Part shown: piece after piece, positions 4,880 through 5,053 of the stretch
Layout of the letters: the number at the start of each line of letters is the position of its first letter
Numbering within the stretch: the first letter of the stretch is position 1
Origin: Phenylobacterium sp.
GTDB lineage: Bacteria > Pseudomonadota > Alphaproteobacteria > Caulobacterales > Caulobacteraceae
Direction of reading: 5' to 3'
Assembly (NCBI GenBank): GCA_019264505.1
Contig: JAHUZY010000042.1
Coordinates: 1 to 5,053, forward strand
Length of the DNA: 5,053 bases
Notes under the pieces: generated by a model
The model's database searches: none
What the model saw: only the letters and a program-made list of their open reading frames with translations
What the model was told of the DNA's origin: nothing
Made by a program: the position numbers and the translations under genes

Positions 4880-5053
4880 TCGCGCCGGACGCCTCGCAGG
4901 TCAGCCCCCTGCACCGGGAGCGCCTGGAGACCGTGGTCGCCCTGTTGCTGGACCGGGGCGTGCGGACAGTGTGTGACCTTGGCTGCGGCTCCGGCGCCCT
5001 GCTGGAGCGGCTGATGGCCGAGTCGCAGTTTGAAGCGCTGATCGGGGTCGAGC
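4876..5053 (+). CDS. Hen1-like RNA 2'-O-methyltransferase domain protein, N-terminal fragment
   Basis: Fifty-nine codons are open from GTG 4876 to the window edge. The sequence has SPLHRERLETVVALLLDRGV (residues 10-29), then VCDLGCGSGALLERL (32-46), then FEALIGVE (52-59). The combination L-(N/H)-x-x-R-L-x-x-V, motif I DLGCG-G-LL, and F---IGV(D/E) is the opening of the Hen1 methyltransferase domain. Hen1 methylates the 2'-OH of the 3'-terminal ribose of RNA; in bacteria it usually works with the repair ligase Pnkp and carries a separate N-terminal domain. Here the methyltransferase core begins within about 10 residues of the start, so that domain is absent. GTG overlaps the preceding stop as GTGA (4876-4879), suggesting coupled translation. 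The metal-binding E-x-x-E-H-x-x-H motif that would confirm Hen1 activity lies beyond the window; a generic methyltransferase remains possible. Confidence 0.72.
   Translation, partial: MIAPDASQVSPLHRERLETVVALLLDRGVRTVCDLGCGSGALLERLMAESQFEALIGVE

Overview
The window is about two-thirds G+C, densely coded, and has the texture of an alphaproteobacterial chromosome. Caulobacterales (Caulobacter/Phenylobacterium-like) is my best guess, from composition and gene content only. Seven genes are supported: two run off the window edges and five are complete. No mobile element, CRISPR array, tRNA or rRNA is visible.

Left part (1-1083): the N-terminus of a nitronate monooxygenase-like flavoprotein on the minus strand runs off the left edge. 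A 358-bp gap follows, holding a fair sigma-70-type promoter (263-292) and a strong perfect-stem hairpin (365-402). These lead into an unrecognised 189-residue cytoplasmic protein on the plus strand.

Centre (1094-3975, minus strand): a compact four-gene cluster, reading right to left. It encodes a 97-residue exported protein of unknown family, an ABC ATPase, an FtsX-fold permease with a periplasmic segment carrying 15 histidines in 49 residues, and an exported DUF3299 protein. ATPase and permease overlap by 4 bp, and the DUF3299 Shine-Dalgarno overlaps the permease stop. The ATPase/permease/DUF3299 set resembles the zinc-responsive Pseudomonas PA4063-PA4066 and Vibrio Zrg loci. A sequence resembling a Zur operator (3999-4021) overlaps the likely -10 of the first gene. 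My main inference is therefore a zinc-starvation-induced metal-acquisition operon whose histidine-rich metal trap is built into the permease. Three 11-bp tandem repeat units lie in the 67-bp gap in front of the ATPase.

Right part (4178-5053, plus strand): divergent from the metal operon, a spermidine synthase-like protein with a class I SAM-methyltransferase fold is followed, with a 4-bp overlap, by the start of a second methyltransferase. Its N-terminus looks like the catalytic domain of Hen1 (RNA 3'-end 2'-O-methyltransferase) without the usual bacterial N-terminal domain; it runs off the right edge.
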